Made by a program: the position numbers and the translations under genes
Shown here: positions 11,291-24,181 of the stretch, piece by piece
How the letters are laid out: every line of letters starts with the position of its first letter
How positions within the stretch are numbered: the stretch's first letter is position 1
Assembly: GCA_033239125.1 (NCBI GenBank)
Contig: BSWB01000005.1
Coordinates: forward strand, 146,874,494-146,938,493
Direction of reading: 5' to 3'
DNA: 64,000 nucleotides
Source of the DNA: Fagopyrum homotropicum
Taxonomy: Eukaryota; Streptophyta; Magnoliopsida; Caryophyllales; Polygonaceae
The notes under the pieces: model-generated
Databases searched by the model: none
Seen by the model: only the letters and a program-made list of their open reading frames with translations
Told to the model about the DNA's origin: nothing

Positions 11291-12109
11291 AATATTTTAT
11301 TTACTTGTTCATACCTATAAAAACTCCTCTAGAGAAAGGACAAGTGGGGTTATAGTGTTTGCAAGAGTTTTGAACATTCACCTTTTAAGGATTCTCTCAA
11401 ACTTATTTTCTAGGCTGGAAAATATAACCACCGTTTGTATTCAAGGTAAAACTTGGTTGTTCTTGCATACCTTCATCATAGAATATTGAGTTGTTAATTA
11501 CTTTATCTTACATACGTTCATAAACAATTATCTTAACTTAGTTCTTTGGATGTGAATGTGTTTTTTTCTATGCAGTTCATTTGGTTGGAGTACAAATACT
11601 GGTGTGCACATTGTTGCTTCTTCGAACCCTTCAAATTGGCTTGAAGCTGTTTCGGGATAGAGAAAGTAGACTCGGTCATCGTTTTAATATCCATCTTTCT
11701 TGTCAAGTCAGTTATTGAAGTTTTTGTTACGTCTATGAGACCCGACATAATGGACACCTTTTGCACTTCGCGTAGCATGAGTTGTACCCAAAAAAATTTG
11801 TACCTCAAGAAACATTACAACAATAGTGAATTTGAATAAGTTAATTTTCTTCTCTTTGTATTTCTTTATATCTCTTTAATTGTCCAGTTATCATAACTAA
11901 CTTTGTTGGCACCATAACAAGAAAATTGATATCGTCACAATAATACACTTTAACAATACTATTTACAAGTCTAACCTTTTAACTTAGAACAATCCGGGAT
12001 AAAATTTATTATTCGAACAATCACATTTTGATTTTGTTAACAATTATATTGTGAACTTAGATTAATTTTGCTCTCGGTCTCTTATACATGATCAAAATAA
12101 ATCTTTCAA

Positions 12110-12568
12110 TTGGTTAGTCAAAATAAACCTTCAATATTAGGAGTTAATTGGGTAGTCAATGTTAGGAGTTACAATCATAGGAGTTACAAAAATAAATTAT
12201 TAATTTGAAGATTTAATTGGTGGTATAGGATTAAATATGAACTTAACGTGAAGTAAAATATGGTGTTAAATATGAAGTGAATATTAGAAGTTAATTGGGT
12301 AGTCAATGTTAGGAGTTACAATCATAGGAGTTACAAAAATAAATTATTAATTTGAAGATTTAATTGGTGGTATGGGATTAAATATGAACTTAACGTGAAG
12401 TAAAATATGGTGTTAAATATGAAGTGAATATTAGAAGTTAATTGGGTAGTCAATGTTAGGAGTTACAAAAATGAAGGTTTAATTTGGAGATTTAATTGGG
12501 TGATATAGGCCAAAATATGAACTTAATATGAAGCAAAATATGATATTATTATAAAGCATTTAGTGCTC
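12110..12568 (-). repeat. Right arm of inverted repeat, with 147-bp tandem units
   Basis: This is the reverse complement of the left arm, ending at agcatttagtgctc. It is longer because a unit of about 147 bp (beginning ggtagtcaatgttaggagtt, at about 12151, 12298 and 12445) is tandemly duplicated with near identity. The two arms enclose about 0.8 kb and could fold into a long imperfect hairpin. Confidence 0.75.
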
Positions 12569-12589
12569 TCAAAATATGAATTTAATTGA

Positions 12590-12895
12590 GTAAACTCAAA
12601 ATAAATTTAAGAAAACTTTTTACACTAATTGTCTCATTTAATTAGATATGATTTAATAACCAAATAAACTCATTTGAGATAGTTTTTTTTACAAATTAAA
12701 TATGAGCTTAATAACCTAATAAACTTCTTTCACATAACTTTTTTACACATTAAATATGGACAATAGTATGAACTTAATAACCCAATAAACTATTTTGAGA
12801 CAGTTTTTTTTACATAATTGACTCTTTTGAGACAACTTTTTACACATTAAATGTGAACTTAATAACCTAATAAAATTTTTTCACACAATCTTGCA
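12590..12895 (+). repeat. Degenerate tandem repeat, about 65-70 bp units
   Basis: Units of the form aacttaataacc-taataaact-ttttgagacagttttttttaca recur four to five times with substitutions and small indels, between the inverted arm and the Helitron 3' end. Confidence 0.5.
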
Positions 12896-13095
12896 CCATT
12901 ATCTTCAAAATACAAGTTCTAATGGTATAAGGCATATTTATTGATTTTGTAATGATATTAAAAATATAAGGTAGAGCATCACCTATTCAAATATCACTCT
13001 CACAATACAACTAATTATTAATTTTTTTCATGAAATATAGATGTATCGTCATCTTATTATTATAACCGCGCGCGTTGCGCGCGGCCTTGACCTAG

Positions 13096-13880
13096 TATAT
13101 ATTAATGAGATGATCTTACTAGAAAGGCCGAATTAAAGTAAGGCTTGTGATAAAAGTAAATTATAGGATACGTTATATGTCAAATTCAACGCATATGTGG
13201 TGGGGAAAAGCTAAGAGACCACTCCAGCCCCACAATCGATATAAAAACTACTATATGTATCTTTTTTCCTTGTTAGACTATAAGTCTATAAACTATGAAT
13301 CGTTTAAAACATACCAAAAGTCCAAGGAGAGAGGATCAATTGGAAAAAAAAACAACTCAAATTTATATAAAAACGCACAGCTTTAAATTACTTTAATATC
13401 TTTACTTATTGTCAAATTGTGAATGTCTTTATACTTTTGATAAGTGTGATCGATAGAAAAGAAACCGTCTTAAAAATTCTGCAAATATTTAAAATATAGT
13501 TTTCTTTAAAATTTTGAAACACTTCTTTTAATTGGTGGTTACTAATAAATAATATTACATAACTGCGCTAATTTTATTTATTTATTTTTGTAATTATTCC
13601 ACTCAAATTTATCGTTATTTTTTTAGTTATTTTTTTAATTGAGAAAATAAGGTGTCTGGTTAGTCTACAAATTACAAAAGATGCATCATTTCACAAAATT
13701 CAATTCCGTTTTTGTAATTACAATCAAACGTGAACTTAATATGCACTTTTAATATGTATTTGTAATTATTATAAAGAATGGTGTCTTTATGGGTCTTATT
13801 ATCTTATAAGAGAAAATAGATGATTGAGTATGAGTTAATTATCTCATAAAGAGGAGTGCACGAGGAAAATAGATAATCCT
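13096..13880. other. Intergenic AT-rich DNA, no gene seen
   Basis: One short open frame on the plus strand has no recognisable domain or splice context. Confidence 0.35.
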
Positions 13881-13889
13881 ATGAAGAAG

Positions 13890-14170
13890 GGAAAAAAAGA
13901 AACTAAAGTTGAGTAACTGAAAGGGAATTGAAATTGGGTAATTGAAATAAGTTAACTCAATTGAGTAATTGAATTGTTGATTGAAATTGCGTACTAAAAT
14001 TTGGGTAGCTAAAGTTGGATAACTGAATTGGGTAAATGAAATTGTGTAATCGAAGTTGAGTAGATGTATTTAAGTATAAGAATTTGAGTATGTGAAATTG
14101 GGTAAGTAAAGTTGGGTTATTAAAATCACGTGGCTAAACTGGGTAAGTAAAACTAGGTAACATATAAAAT
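13890..14170 (+). repeat. Degenerate minisatellite (about 17-18 bp period)
   Basis: The word ttgggtaa-tgaaa and close variants (attgggtaattgaaat, gttgagtaactgaaag, actgaattgggtaaatgaaa) recur more than a dozen times. The period is loose and the copies are diverged. Confidence 0.55.
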
Positions 14171-14553
14171 TGAGGTTTGTGTATTAACATATTGGGCATT
14201 GACATATTGAACTTTACGCTGGCCGGATCCGGAATGGGCTCGGCCCGAGTTCGGCTAAACGGGCTTAATATTTTATAAAGTCCGGCCCGATCCCGGTTAT
14301 GAACATGTCTAGAGTACTAACATATTGTTTATTACAGTTGTATATTAATATACTGAGTGTCACACTTGGGTATTGAAATACCGAGTAAAATGAAATATTG
14401 TTTTCCCCTTTATTTTTTTCTTTTGCTATGATTATTAGGATATGTGTCTAATTTATATAGACTATTTTTTGTTTATCCTGTCATGGGATTATTAGAATAG
14501 ATGTAACTTATGTACACTAATTAATTATCAAATAAGTGTCTACTTTGTACCCC

Positions 14554-14554
<1 letters not shown>

Positions 14555-14621
<67 letters not shown>
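14555..14621. repeat. (TA)n microsatellite
   Basis: About 33 uninterrupted TA dinucleotides. Confidence 0.95.
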
Positions 14622-14625
<4 letters not shown>

Positions 14626-14639
14626 CAAAAGCATACTTA

Positions 14640-15616
14640 TCAAATTTATTCAATAAATAATAAATATTTTTTTTACTAAGATTATAGTCCAATAAATATG
14701 TAACACAACAAAAGTTCTTCATCACTTTCATTGTTGCTAACATGTTCTTTTTAAATTTACAAAGGGTACCAAACCTCCTTCTAACAGAAATACAGGATAA
14801 CAACTTTTCTACTACAAGCTCTAAATTAAATATGTTATCTTATTGCTTCCAAAAATAAATCAGATAATTGGTAAAATTTTGGGCACGGGAGGGAAGTAAA
14901 ACATGTTGACGGTATCAGATAGTCCGATAGTCTGACGGGCAAGCTTAACGCACACAAAGAAATCTCATATATAAGTATTGATCTTGGTGCAATAGTTCGG
15001 ATTTTAGACCCGCTCTTGAACCAACCGGAGTAATCATGTCGAGGTAACAACTTCATAAGCCCGACTATTCACACTACGACTGAAGCTCTTTGTCGAGGAT
15101 TGTGTAAGTGAAGATGACGAGACTAATTAGATCGGTGAGGGTGAAGACGTACGATAACAAGATCCAACGATTCCAACAAGGGAGATGACATCGATGGAAG
15201 CTTCAAAGATGATGATAAGCCATTAGAGAAATCGGAAACATTAGTGGAGGTAGCTTGACTTGATAGCCAGGTCCGACTACATAGGATGACGAAAGAGAGG
15301 AAATTGACTATACCGATTACACAATTGCTTGTCCTCACTGGAATGAATATGGATGGTAATATGGTATAATGTTAATTAAAATGGAATAAAATGTGGTTAA
15401 TTAAAAATAAATAAATAAAATGAAATAAAAGGTGGTTAATTAAAATGAAAAATAAGAGAGGGTTAAATAAAAAATACTAAGATGTAATGAAACTTGGACA
15501 TAAAACCTAACTTTTTTTCACATTTCGGGCTTGTGATTGAGTTTGGATCGTAATTGGGCTTGTGAATACACTTCGGAGTCTGGACGGTATTTACGGCGCG
15601 CAAAGTAACCATTAGA
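14640..15616. other. Intergenic; upstream region of the LMBR1-like gene
   Basis: No coding region is recognised. Sequence becomes less AT-rich towards the gene; the last 0.2-0.3 kb before 15843 probably contains promoter and 5' UTR (pyrimidine-rich tctccgtgctttcttcatcc near 15737). Confidence 0.35.
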
Positions 15617-15842
15617 GATGGGGAAATCCGAAGGCAATGAACCTCGAGCGACGTCGTATTTGTGCAGTTCCCGAGTACATAACTACATATCCCCTCTCCT
15701 TGTGGAAATTCGATTTATATGCGTACGCGCGACCGTTTCTCCGTGCTTTCTTCATCCTTCGCCATCTCTTGCTTCTAGAATTTTCTCAGAAAATCACTAT
15801 CAACGATAAGCAAAGTTAGCAGGAAAGAGAGGAAGGCAGAAG

Positions 15843-18800
15843 ATGTGGGTATATTACTTGATCTCGTTACCATGGACGATGGCGATGGTCATCTTCACCC
15901 TCAAATACTTCGCCGGCGCCAATGTTCCCCGTTACGTCTTCTTCACCGTCGGTTACGCCTGGTTTTGTTCTCTCTCCTTCATCGTCCTCGTCCCCGCTGA
16001 TATCTGGATGGTATTTTGTGTTCCCCTACATAGCCACATTGTTTTGTATCATTTCATTAATTCGGATTTATTCATGGATTCAGATCATAGATTCATTTTA
16101 TCACTTCGAGCTGCTTCGAATCTGTTGTGATTGTTTCGCATCTATTGTGACTTGAGCTTAACATTATTAGGTTTACACGATCTTGCTGAATCCGGTTGTG
16201 TATCATGATTTTTGAATGTCATGCTTGATTTGGTTCCAAACTTCCAGCTTAATTTTAGCTTAACTAGGTAGCTAAATTCAAATGTACCTATTCTGGAGTT
16301 TTTCTGGTTGTTTGCAGACGATTCTTGGGCATGATAACCAACGAATTTCTTTCTTTTGGAGCTGGTCTTATTGGAGCACATTTTTACTCACTTGGTACAT
16401 ATCCTTATCACCTGATCAAATTTGCTTGATACACAGTGACGAGTTTTGTTGAATATTTCCCAATACCTGAACATTCCTCATTTCCTTTCTAATATTCACT
16501 CATTTCATGGAATAGTTGAGTTACAACTTAGTTTATCAGACACGTTATTGATTTGATAAGACGCAGATAGACTTATCACTTATGCATTCAATTACATGCT
16601 TTCTCTAAGCAGGGCTGCAGTGCCTCTTATACAGGGTTATGAAGATGCTGGAGACTTCACAGTAACTCAGAGATTGAAGACTAGTGTGCGTGTAAACTTA
16701 ATCTTTTATTCAATTGTTGGGTCCACTGCCATTTTCGGGCTCATATTCTTAATCAGCATGCACAAGTGGTAACCCTTTTTGATTTGCCTGTTTGCCTACT
16801 AAATAGTTCATACCTTTATTGGCTGGCCTTGAAGAACTCAATATTTTGTAGCAGTTCTTTCTGTCTAATTATCAAATCTCTTCCCGCACCATGATGCTAA
16901 CTCAGGACTGGAACTTGGCTTGGTTTTGCAATGGCCTGTTCAAATACATTTGGACTTGTTACAGGAGCATTTCTTCTTGGTTTTGGTTTAAGTGAAATTC
17001 CGAGGAGCCTCTGGAAGAATGCAGATTGGACTTTTAAGCAAAAAGCACTTTCTCGTAAGATTGCAGCGACGGCTGTGAATCTAGATGATGCTCATAAAAA
17101 ATTTTCAAATACAATTGTTGTAAGTCTTCCTTCTCTAAAATTAGCAGCGTACACAACTGCATTGAGTATCCTTACTGACAAGTGATTCCTTCTATCAATT
17201 GTGTTAACATAACTAACAGGGGAATCCTTCTTCAGTTAATCCTTTTTTCTCATTGTCGTAGAAGTTATTTTCCTATTTTACTTTTTGGAATAGATGCATT
17301 AAATATCCATTGCTATTTTGTTGCTCATTTTGTACTTTCCCCTTTCCTCTTATTCAGTTAGATATTCTATAGTGGAGTTTGTCTACTTATATTTGGCCTA
17401 CCTTTTGGCTAGTAAATGTCATATACTGTAAAAGCAAAACACTCCATACATTATTTCGACTATTTCAAATTCAACTCTAAATGCTCCCGTAATTGCACTC
17501 TGTCGTAATGCTAATTTGCTAGAAAAAGTGTACAATATTTTTCACGTCCTAGCTTGTAAAACTAAACATCAATTGAAGATAACTGTTATGGCTATTTGTT
17601 AATTTTTCATCAGCCATATGTCACATCTATGCTCCTGTAAATGCACTCTGGTCTTGAATTGACCATATGGTTTGTTTATGCTGAAACTTGTTAGGTAGCT
17701 CAAGCAACATCCAACCAAATGTCAAAACGTGATCCTTTGAGGCATTATATGAACATTATTGATAAGATGTTGGTTCACATGGTATGCTGATTTCCTGCTT
17801 TATGCTCCTGGTCCTAGAAGGCACTAGGTCTTCAACCTTCCTAATTAGGGAGTTTCTTGACTTCCAGTTGAAGGAAGATCCTTTATTTAAGCCACAAGGA
17901 GGACAACTTGGTGAAAATGACATGGATTATGATACAGATGAGAAATCAATGGCTGCTCTTAGGCGTCAACTTAGAGTTGCTTCGGAGCAGTACTACCGGT
18001 ATAAGAGGTAATTATGGTATGGAACTGCTTTCATGAATGTCCATTCCGGGTAACCTGCTCAACTGTTGTTTTCATAATATAATGAAGTTTTTGTTTGTAT
18101 TCTGTAGCTTGTGATTAGGGAATCATCTATGCATCTCTTAGTCTTCTATCTACAAATATATTGCTGTTTGTTTTGTCGTTATACCTAAACTATTTGCTCT
18201 CTCAATGAAGCTGTCAATCTTTGCTATTAATTTCTATCCAAATTGCATATCTTACCTCTTGATTGTGATCCATTGTGCTGTTACATCTATCATATGCTGA
18301 TTGAAACGACATGTTTTGTCTTTTTCCAGTGAGTATCTGACATATGTGACCGAGGCACTTGAGCTTGAGGACACTATGAAAAATTATGAGATGCGGGAAG
18401 CCTATGGCTGGTTTGTACTCAACGTTTTGCCCCCCAAACCCACACACACACACATTCTGGTTGCATTTTCTGTGAGAAATGTATGAAAATGGTGGATTGC
18501 TTAGGGTTTTCAAACGAACTACTGCCTCTCCTGGCTTGTTGAGAAATTATTATGTTCTTATAATTGGCTTACTGAACATGAATGATTGCTTCCTTCATTT
18601 TCCGCCCTTGCAATTTCGGTTTTGTGCATTGATTAGTGTCTAAAATCTTTATACTGCACGCCAGTGGTTGGACAGGTATTGTTTTCCTTTAATTATCTTA
18701 AATGTTCATTATTTTTATTTACAGAATCAACTGTATAACTCGACCTTAGAATTCACTCAAATCTTGTTCATTTTCAATTTGATAAAGATTTCTCATAGAA

Positions 18801-21800
18801 TTTGCTTTCAATGTGTCTGCTCAGATGAATTCCTTATATCTTGAATGCTCATATACGCCTGCAGGAAGTATGTTTCGACACTCAGAGGCAGTCGTACTGG
18901 CTCTATGGGAAATTTCTTGGACACTATTGGTATCGTACCGATTTGCTAGTGGACTTTTGTCTTTGATAATTATGCTTTTAGGTGATGGATGATACTTTTT
19001 TGTGTATTTTGAAGTGTTAATGTGATGAGAACTCCAGAAATAAGATGTTTCACCTGGAGTCATTGAAGTGTATTTTGTCCACCATTTCTTCTTTTAGTTG
19101 CAGTATTTTTACTAGATGATTATATTTTAAACGTTCAAGCTAAACAAACAATCTGGTTTGTCATTGCAGAGCTGATTTGGAGATGTATATTGAAGAACCA
19201 ACTACAGAGACTGTTGGCTATAATTCTCGGCGTCATGTCAGTGGCTATTCTTTTGGCAGAAGCGACATTACTTCCAAGTGTTGATTTATCTCTTTTCTCC
19301 ATTCTTATTAATTCTGCTGGACACAATGAAGTCCTTGTGCAGGTATAGCTGCAACTTTAGACCGTCATTGCTAATACCATAATTTTGCTTCTGCTGACCT
19401 ATTAGTCTAATACAGGGGCATACAGCCTATCTTGAACAATCTGTTTTTTAGGCAGTATATTTGAATTTTACCTCCTATATAATTGATGGATATCAACGAT
19501 GTTTGGGCGAATATCATACAAAGCAAATGTACGATGTGTCCTACTTTCGAACAACACTTGATATTGTTGTCTAGGTTTCTCACTTCATTAGAGCAATTTG
19601 CTGAGGCCAAATGTCTGTGCAAAGGATAATTCGTAAAGGAATTGATCACAAATATATCTAACTATTCTGGGCAAGTTGTCCTCACCTAGGGGTGTCAATG
19701 TGGTCGGGAATCCCGATACCAAATGGGGATCACCGTCATGGGGACGAGGATAGGGGGGAAATAAATGTGGATGACAACACGAATTCCCGATAAGTATATT
19801 AAATGGGCAAATTGATGGTGATTTATAGTTTTTAAAATATGAATTACAAATATTTTAATACTTTTATGATTGCATTCTATCAAACGTGTTAATATATTTT
19901 ATGTTAAATATATTATTTATACAAGGGAGTTCCTATATTTAACTCGTGTGAATTACGAGGAGATGGGGATTTCCCGACGGGACGAATAACCAAAGGGAGT
20001 GAGTGCAACCTTTAAATCCCGATTTGGAATGGTAACGGGGATGGGAGACATTATGTTAAACGGGGATGAGGATGTGTATCCTCACCACTCCTTTTTCAGT
20101 AAGGTCCTTCTGGCTGTTCCTAGTCTAGACTATGTCAGCTATCCCAACATTAAACTGTTTCTATTGAAAATTTGTTCTTTGTACACGAAATATTTCTCAA
20201 CTCTCAGGGACAGTATCTCCTCATTGAATTATTGTGTTATATGCCCGTATAATCTGTGTCCTCCTTTGCTTAATTCCAGGTTTCTGCTTTTGTACCACTC
20301 ATGTACATGTGTGTCTGCACATATTATTCACTGTTCAAGATTGGGATGCTGACATTCTATTCTTTGACGCCAAGTCAAACAAGCTCTGTCAACCTGCTCA
20401 TGATTTGTTCGTAAGTTATTTATTTGCTGGGACTTATATTTGGACTGCTATTCTGAAACCCACTGTTACAGTGTTGCATGGGTTTACTTTGGAACCTAAT
20501 AAAAAAGTATTATTATTTTTACACAGCATGGTGGCTCGATATGCAGCCCCAATTTCTTACAACTTTCTCAATCTTATAAATCTCGGTGCTGGTTCCAAAA
20601 CTACTTTTGAAAAGGTCAGACCTAGTTGTTGCTTGTTAGATAATTGTTGGTATTATATGTACACGCTTGTTTATACAACTTTTTTTTTTTTTTTTTTTCT
20701 GTATGTGTTTATATATGAACATGAGTGATGATTTATGGGAACCGTTATTAACAGCGAATGGGAAACATCGATACTGCTGTTCCCTTCTTTGGAAAAAGAT
20801 TCAACAAATTATATCCCCTTATCATGGTCGTATACACCCTTCTGGTTGCAAATAGCTTCTTTAATCGAGTGATCGACTTCTTTGGAAGCTGGACGAGATT
20901 CAGGTTACAAGATGAGGCAGATATTATGGATGGTTTTGACCCATCAGGCATGGTTATCTTGCAAAAAGGTAAACATTCATATGCTTCTACATATGGTGTT
21001 GAGAGAAGTTGTTTTTAAATGATTAAAGTTTATTCTTCCAAATCCAGAACGCCGATGGCTTGAGCATGGGCAAAAAGTCGGTGAACATGTTATCCCACTA
21101 GCAAGGAACTTTAACAACATAAACATTGATGATATCGAGTCAAACACCTTTAAGGTATGTAGTATAAACTCGGAAACTTTTCACTGAGAAGAAATCATGA
21201 CTGCTTTCATGCATTTTGGCAAAAATACAATTGTGTATAAAATTAGATTTTGGTAGTTTTTGGAGGCTGATGTTGTATATTTGCAAATGGATCTTTTTCC
21301 ATCAGCTTTAGGGTTATAGGAGTTCGTTGCACAGGTTTTTGAGCTGATGTTGTATATTGCAAATGAATCTTTTTCATTAGCTTTAGGATTATAGGAGTTC
21401 ATTGCAGAGATTTTTTAGTAGTTTTTGAAAGCTGATGTTGTATATTGCAAATTAATCTTTTTCATTAGCTTTAGTTTATAGGAGTTCATTGCAGAGGTTT
21501 CTGTAAGCTAATGTAGGGTGCATTCGGTATAAGGGGTTATGGGGATGAAAATTATGTATGGGAAATTATGGGTTTTTTAATGGTATTTCCCACAGCTTTG
21601 TAAAGATTGAGACAATTTTTCTCCAAAGTGTGCCCTTTCTGGTAATTCTTGTTCTTACACAAAAAATGTACTTTTATCAAAAACTAGGTATTCATTTTAT
21701 TTTTAAGAATTTACTAAGCACTACAAAAAGTACCAAAAACTTTCATTCTTTTAAGCAAAAAAATGCTCCATGAACTTAAATTTCTTATGCTTCAACATGT

Positions 21801-22239
21801 TCAGGAAGGCAGTTCAGTTGAAATGAGAACTGGCACAAGAGGTAGTGGCGAAACAACAAGAGATGATGGTCATCGGTATATTGCAAACCGAGAGGCTATG
21901 AGCAACAAGTATTCTTCAAAGCGAGAACACGCCAAGAACTCAGAATCAAAAGAACATTTTCACCTTCTAGTTAATCAACAAAATGAAGGAGGCAGCTCCC
22001 ATACAAGGAACACCATAGGAAGAACATCTTCATCTTCTGGCTCATCAGCAAAATGGCAATCCATGAAGATGGGTTTTGAGAATCTGAAGGAAAAGTTCAT
22101 CCCATTGAAACCGGTAGAGGAAACCAGATTGGTCTCTCAAACACACTCGTCTTCCGAATCATTGGATGATATCTTCAATAGGATAAAACAACCCTCCAAG
22201 GATGATATAAGTTACAGTGACAGTGAAGAAGACAGATGA
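15843..22239 (+). CDS. LMBR1-like multipass membrane protein
   Basis: Fourteen exons: 15843-16010, 16318-16394, 16613-16768, 16906-17119, 17695-17781, 17868-18007, 18330-18410, 18865-18929, 19170-19342, 20280-20410, 20527-20614, 20755-20968, 21048-21154 and 21805-22239, all with GT-AG introns and consistent phase, encoding 711 residues. The protein follows the plant LMBR1-like (LMBD2-type) family from start to end: MWVYYLISLPWTMAMVIFTL, VPADIWM, a WSWSYWSTFLLTW block, CSNTFGLVTGAFLLGFGLSE, PQGGQLGENDMDYDTDEK, YVTEALELEDTMKNYE, ATLLPSVDLSLFS, FVPLMYMCVCTYYSLFKIGM, YPLIMVVYTLLVA and MDGFDPSGMVILQK. About nine hydrophobic segments flank a central coiled-coil loop (residues 220-330). The C-terminal 145 residues form a Ser-rich soluble tail. 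The substrate or ligand is unknown; animal relatives act in receptor trafficking. Confidence 0.95.
19690..20090. mobile_element. hAT-like MITE in intron 9 of the LMBR1-like gene
   Basis: The intron jumps to 937 bp and contains a segment opening with ctaggggtgtcaatgtggtc and closing near ggatgtgtatcctcaccact. The taggggtgtcaa start and the repeated cggggat/atccccg words are typical of non-autonomous hAT elements in plants. Borders and target duplication are uncertain. Confidence 0.45.
21265..21510 (+). repeat. Three tandem units of about 76-89 bp in the last intron
   Basis: The phrase gctgatgttgtatattgcaa begins units near 21266, 21342 and 21431, each running through ctttttcattagctttagg and ttataggagttcattgcaga. 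The units lie in the 650-bp final intron of the LMBR1-like gene and do not touch splice sites. Confidence 0.75.
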
Positions 22240-22740
22240 AACCGAGTTTAGCAATGCTCGGTCCGTAAGCGAAATCTAACAGGTTTTATCTCATTGAGGT
22301 GTACAGGAATTGCACGTTCAACCATATTTAGAATCACCACGAAGACAATTACTCAAAGAGCAAGATCATCACTTCACCAACTGTGAGTTTCTTTTAACTC
22401 TCTCTTGTACTGTTAGTTGGTTAATCACTTGAAGTTGATCAAGGTTATCTAAATCGAGATTTCAGTATCAGATAGTCGAGAGCCCTCTGGATCATAGGAT
22501 CGTAATGATTTTAGGGTTGTTTTTCAATCAACTTTTAAGCTATATTTGTCAATATACACCTATTGTAACGATTAAAAGAGTAAAAATAAGAATATTGTGT
22601 ATTCATAGTCAAGTATAATCGTAATATAATATATACTCATGTTATCGGTATTTAACATTTGAGAAAATATCACACATTAAAAAATAAAAAGTAAAAGTGG
22701 AAGAAATCACATATTGAAAAGTTAAAATTAAAAGGCATTA
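22240..22740. other. 3' flank of the LMBR1-like gene
   Basis: Probable 3' UTR followed by AT-rich DNA. No further gene is visible. Confidence 0.4.
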
Positions 22741-22744
22741 ATAA

Positions 22745-23020
22745 ACTGTAATTTATAAAATTCTTTTTTTTTTTTGGTGGAATTGTAATTTATAAAAAAA
22801 AAATAATTTGGTTTATTAGGTTTTTTCTAGTTTTGTGTTTAGTAAATGTACCCCTTGAGAGAAGATAGTGTGTAGAGTTTGAAAATAAATACAAAAGTTT
22901 GGGTATATTTACTTAATTGAAACATTAAAAAGCCTAACTACTACTCTAATTTTTTTAGAAAGTCTAGTTATCAAAATTGCCTTTATAAAAAGTCTAGTTA
23001 TCAAAATTGCCTTTATAAAA
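22745..23020 (-). repeat. Dispersed repeat, copy 2 (inverted relative to 10.6 kb)
   Basis: Reverse-complement match of the 10617-10830 repeat. It also carries a 31-bp tandem duplication (aaagtctagttatcaaaatt..., at about 22959 and 22990). Confidence 0.55.
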
Positions 23021-23667
23021 TTAGCATAGCGTGAAAAGTTATATGAGAATAGATAAGATATTATTTTAAAAATATAAAATAAACAAAAAGTTAGTTAGAC
23101 TTCTATTTATATTTTAAGTATTAATAACACTTGTCATTGTTAACAAATTTTTTGAGACTTTACATCGTTTTAATGACACTTATAATTATCATTGTGAATC
23201 ACAGTTGTTTTTTAAGGATCGTGATGGGTTTACAATTCTGGATGTAAAATCAGATCAGATTGGGATTTTAGTAACCATTGTGAAGATTTGATTGAGTTAC
23301 TTGCCAAGAAACTTACGCAATTATAGGTGCCGACCTTTTGGGATTAGCAAGCCTTGTCAATTCCATGAAACATTGATGCATAAATCCAGATGTTGCTTAG
23401 CTAGTTAGCTATCCTTCAATAAATGTAACTTTGACTTTCAAGCATTTTCATTTACATTTTATGGACCTACTTTCATTATTAACCATATTTAACACCGTGC
23501 ATTTTCTTTGGTCTTTCTCACCATAAAATTCATATCACATAATAAATCTACATAATATATTTCAAATATTATTCAAAATTAAAATACTTATTTTCATTAA
23601 AATTAATAATTTACCAACAAAATAAATCTACATAATTTCAAGTCAAAAAAGGTCGCACTCTGATCTA

Positions 23668-23709
<42 letters not shown>

Positions 23710-24181
23710 TTATCGTGTAATCGTAGTTATTTTTAATTTCAGAATATTATTTATCTAATAATTATAATATCTACCCTAAAATCTCGACTATATATATATA
23801 TTTATATATATATCCTAAACCCATCAAAATAAAATTAATAAGGTACTTTGTCATTTCACACCCAACCTAAATTAATCAACCAACCTGAAAGAAAATGAAA
23901 GATTATCATAAGAATATTAGCATTTTCATAAGAACGCATGAATAAATTTTTAAAAATTAAAAATAAAATTACATAGACAAGTCTAGCAAATAATTTAAAA
24001 CTAAATCTAATAAAAATCGTTTTTTTTTCATACGTCATAAGTAGAAGTGCTACGCAAAGATGCAAAATTGTACATATGTTATTAATTTGAGCACTTAAAC
24101 TGATATACATTATCCAGTATGAAGATTTAACAAATATAAGTCATAAATATATGATATACCACAAAATAAACAAAAGAACAA
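23021..24181. other. Intergenic AT-rich DNA
   Basis: Contains a (TA)n tract at 23672-23706 and no supported gene. The segment just before 24182 is the likely 3' UTR of the minus-strand small Ser-rich protein gene. Confidence 0.4.
23672..23706. repeat. (TA)n microsatellite
   Basis: Seventeen uninterrupted TA dinucleotides, followed downstream by more imperfect TA runs near 23790. Confidence 0.95.

Larger units (their letters stand above)
10888..13095 (+). mobile_element. Non-autonomous Helitron
   Basis: The 3' end is textbook for a plant Helitron: an 8-bp GC-rich hairpin (CCGCGCGC, loop GTT, GCGCGCGG; 13066-13084), seven bases, then CTAG at 13092-13095 followed by a host T. The 5' border is placed approximately, at atattattattaaaagtgg near 10892, which resembles the usual TCTATAnTATTATTAAAAG start although the leading TC is not preserved. 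There is no Rep/helicase coding region, so the copy is non-autonomous. The interior holds large inverted arms and tandem units, annotated separately. Two weak open frames (11250-11489 plus, 11808-11533 minus) match nothing I recognise; captured host fragments are possible. Confidence 0.75.

Noticed and set aside
14555..14803. Frames ending in Tyr-Ile repeats (also near 28.4-28.7 kb)
   Set aside because: Created by the (TA)n microsatellites.
20234..20728. 164-codon plus-strand frame
   Set aside because: It runs through exons 10-11 and introns of the LMBR1-like gene in the wrong frame.
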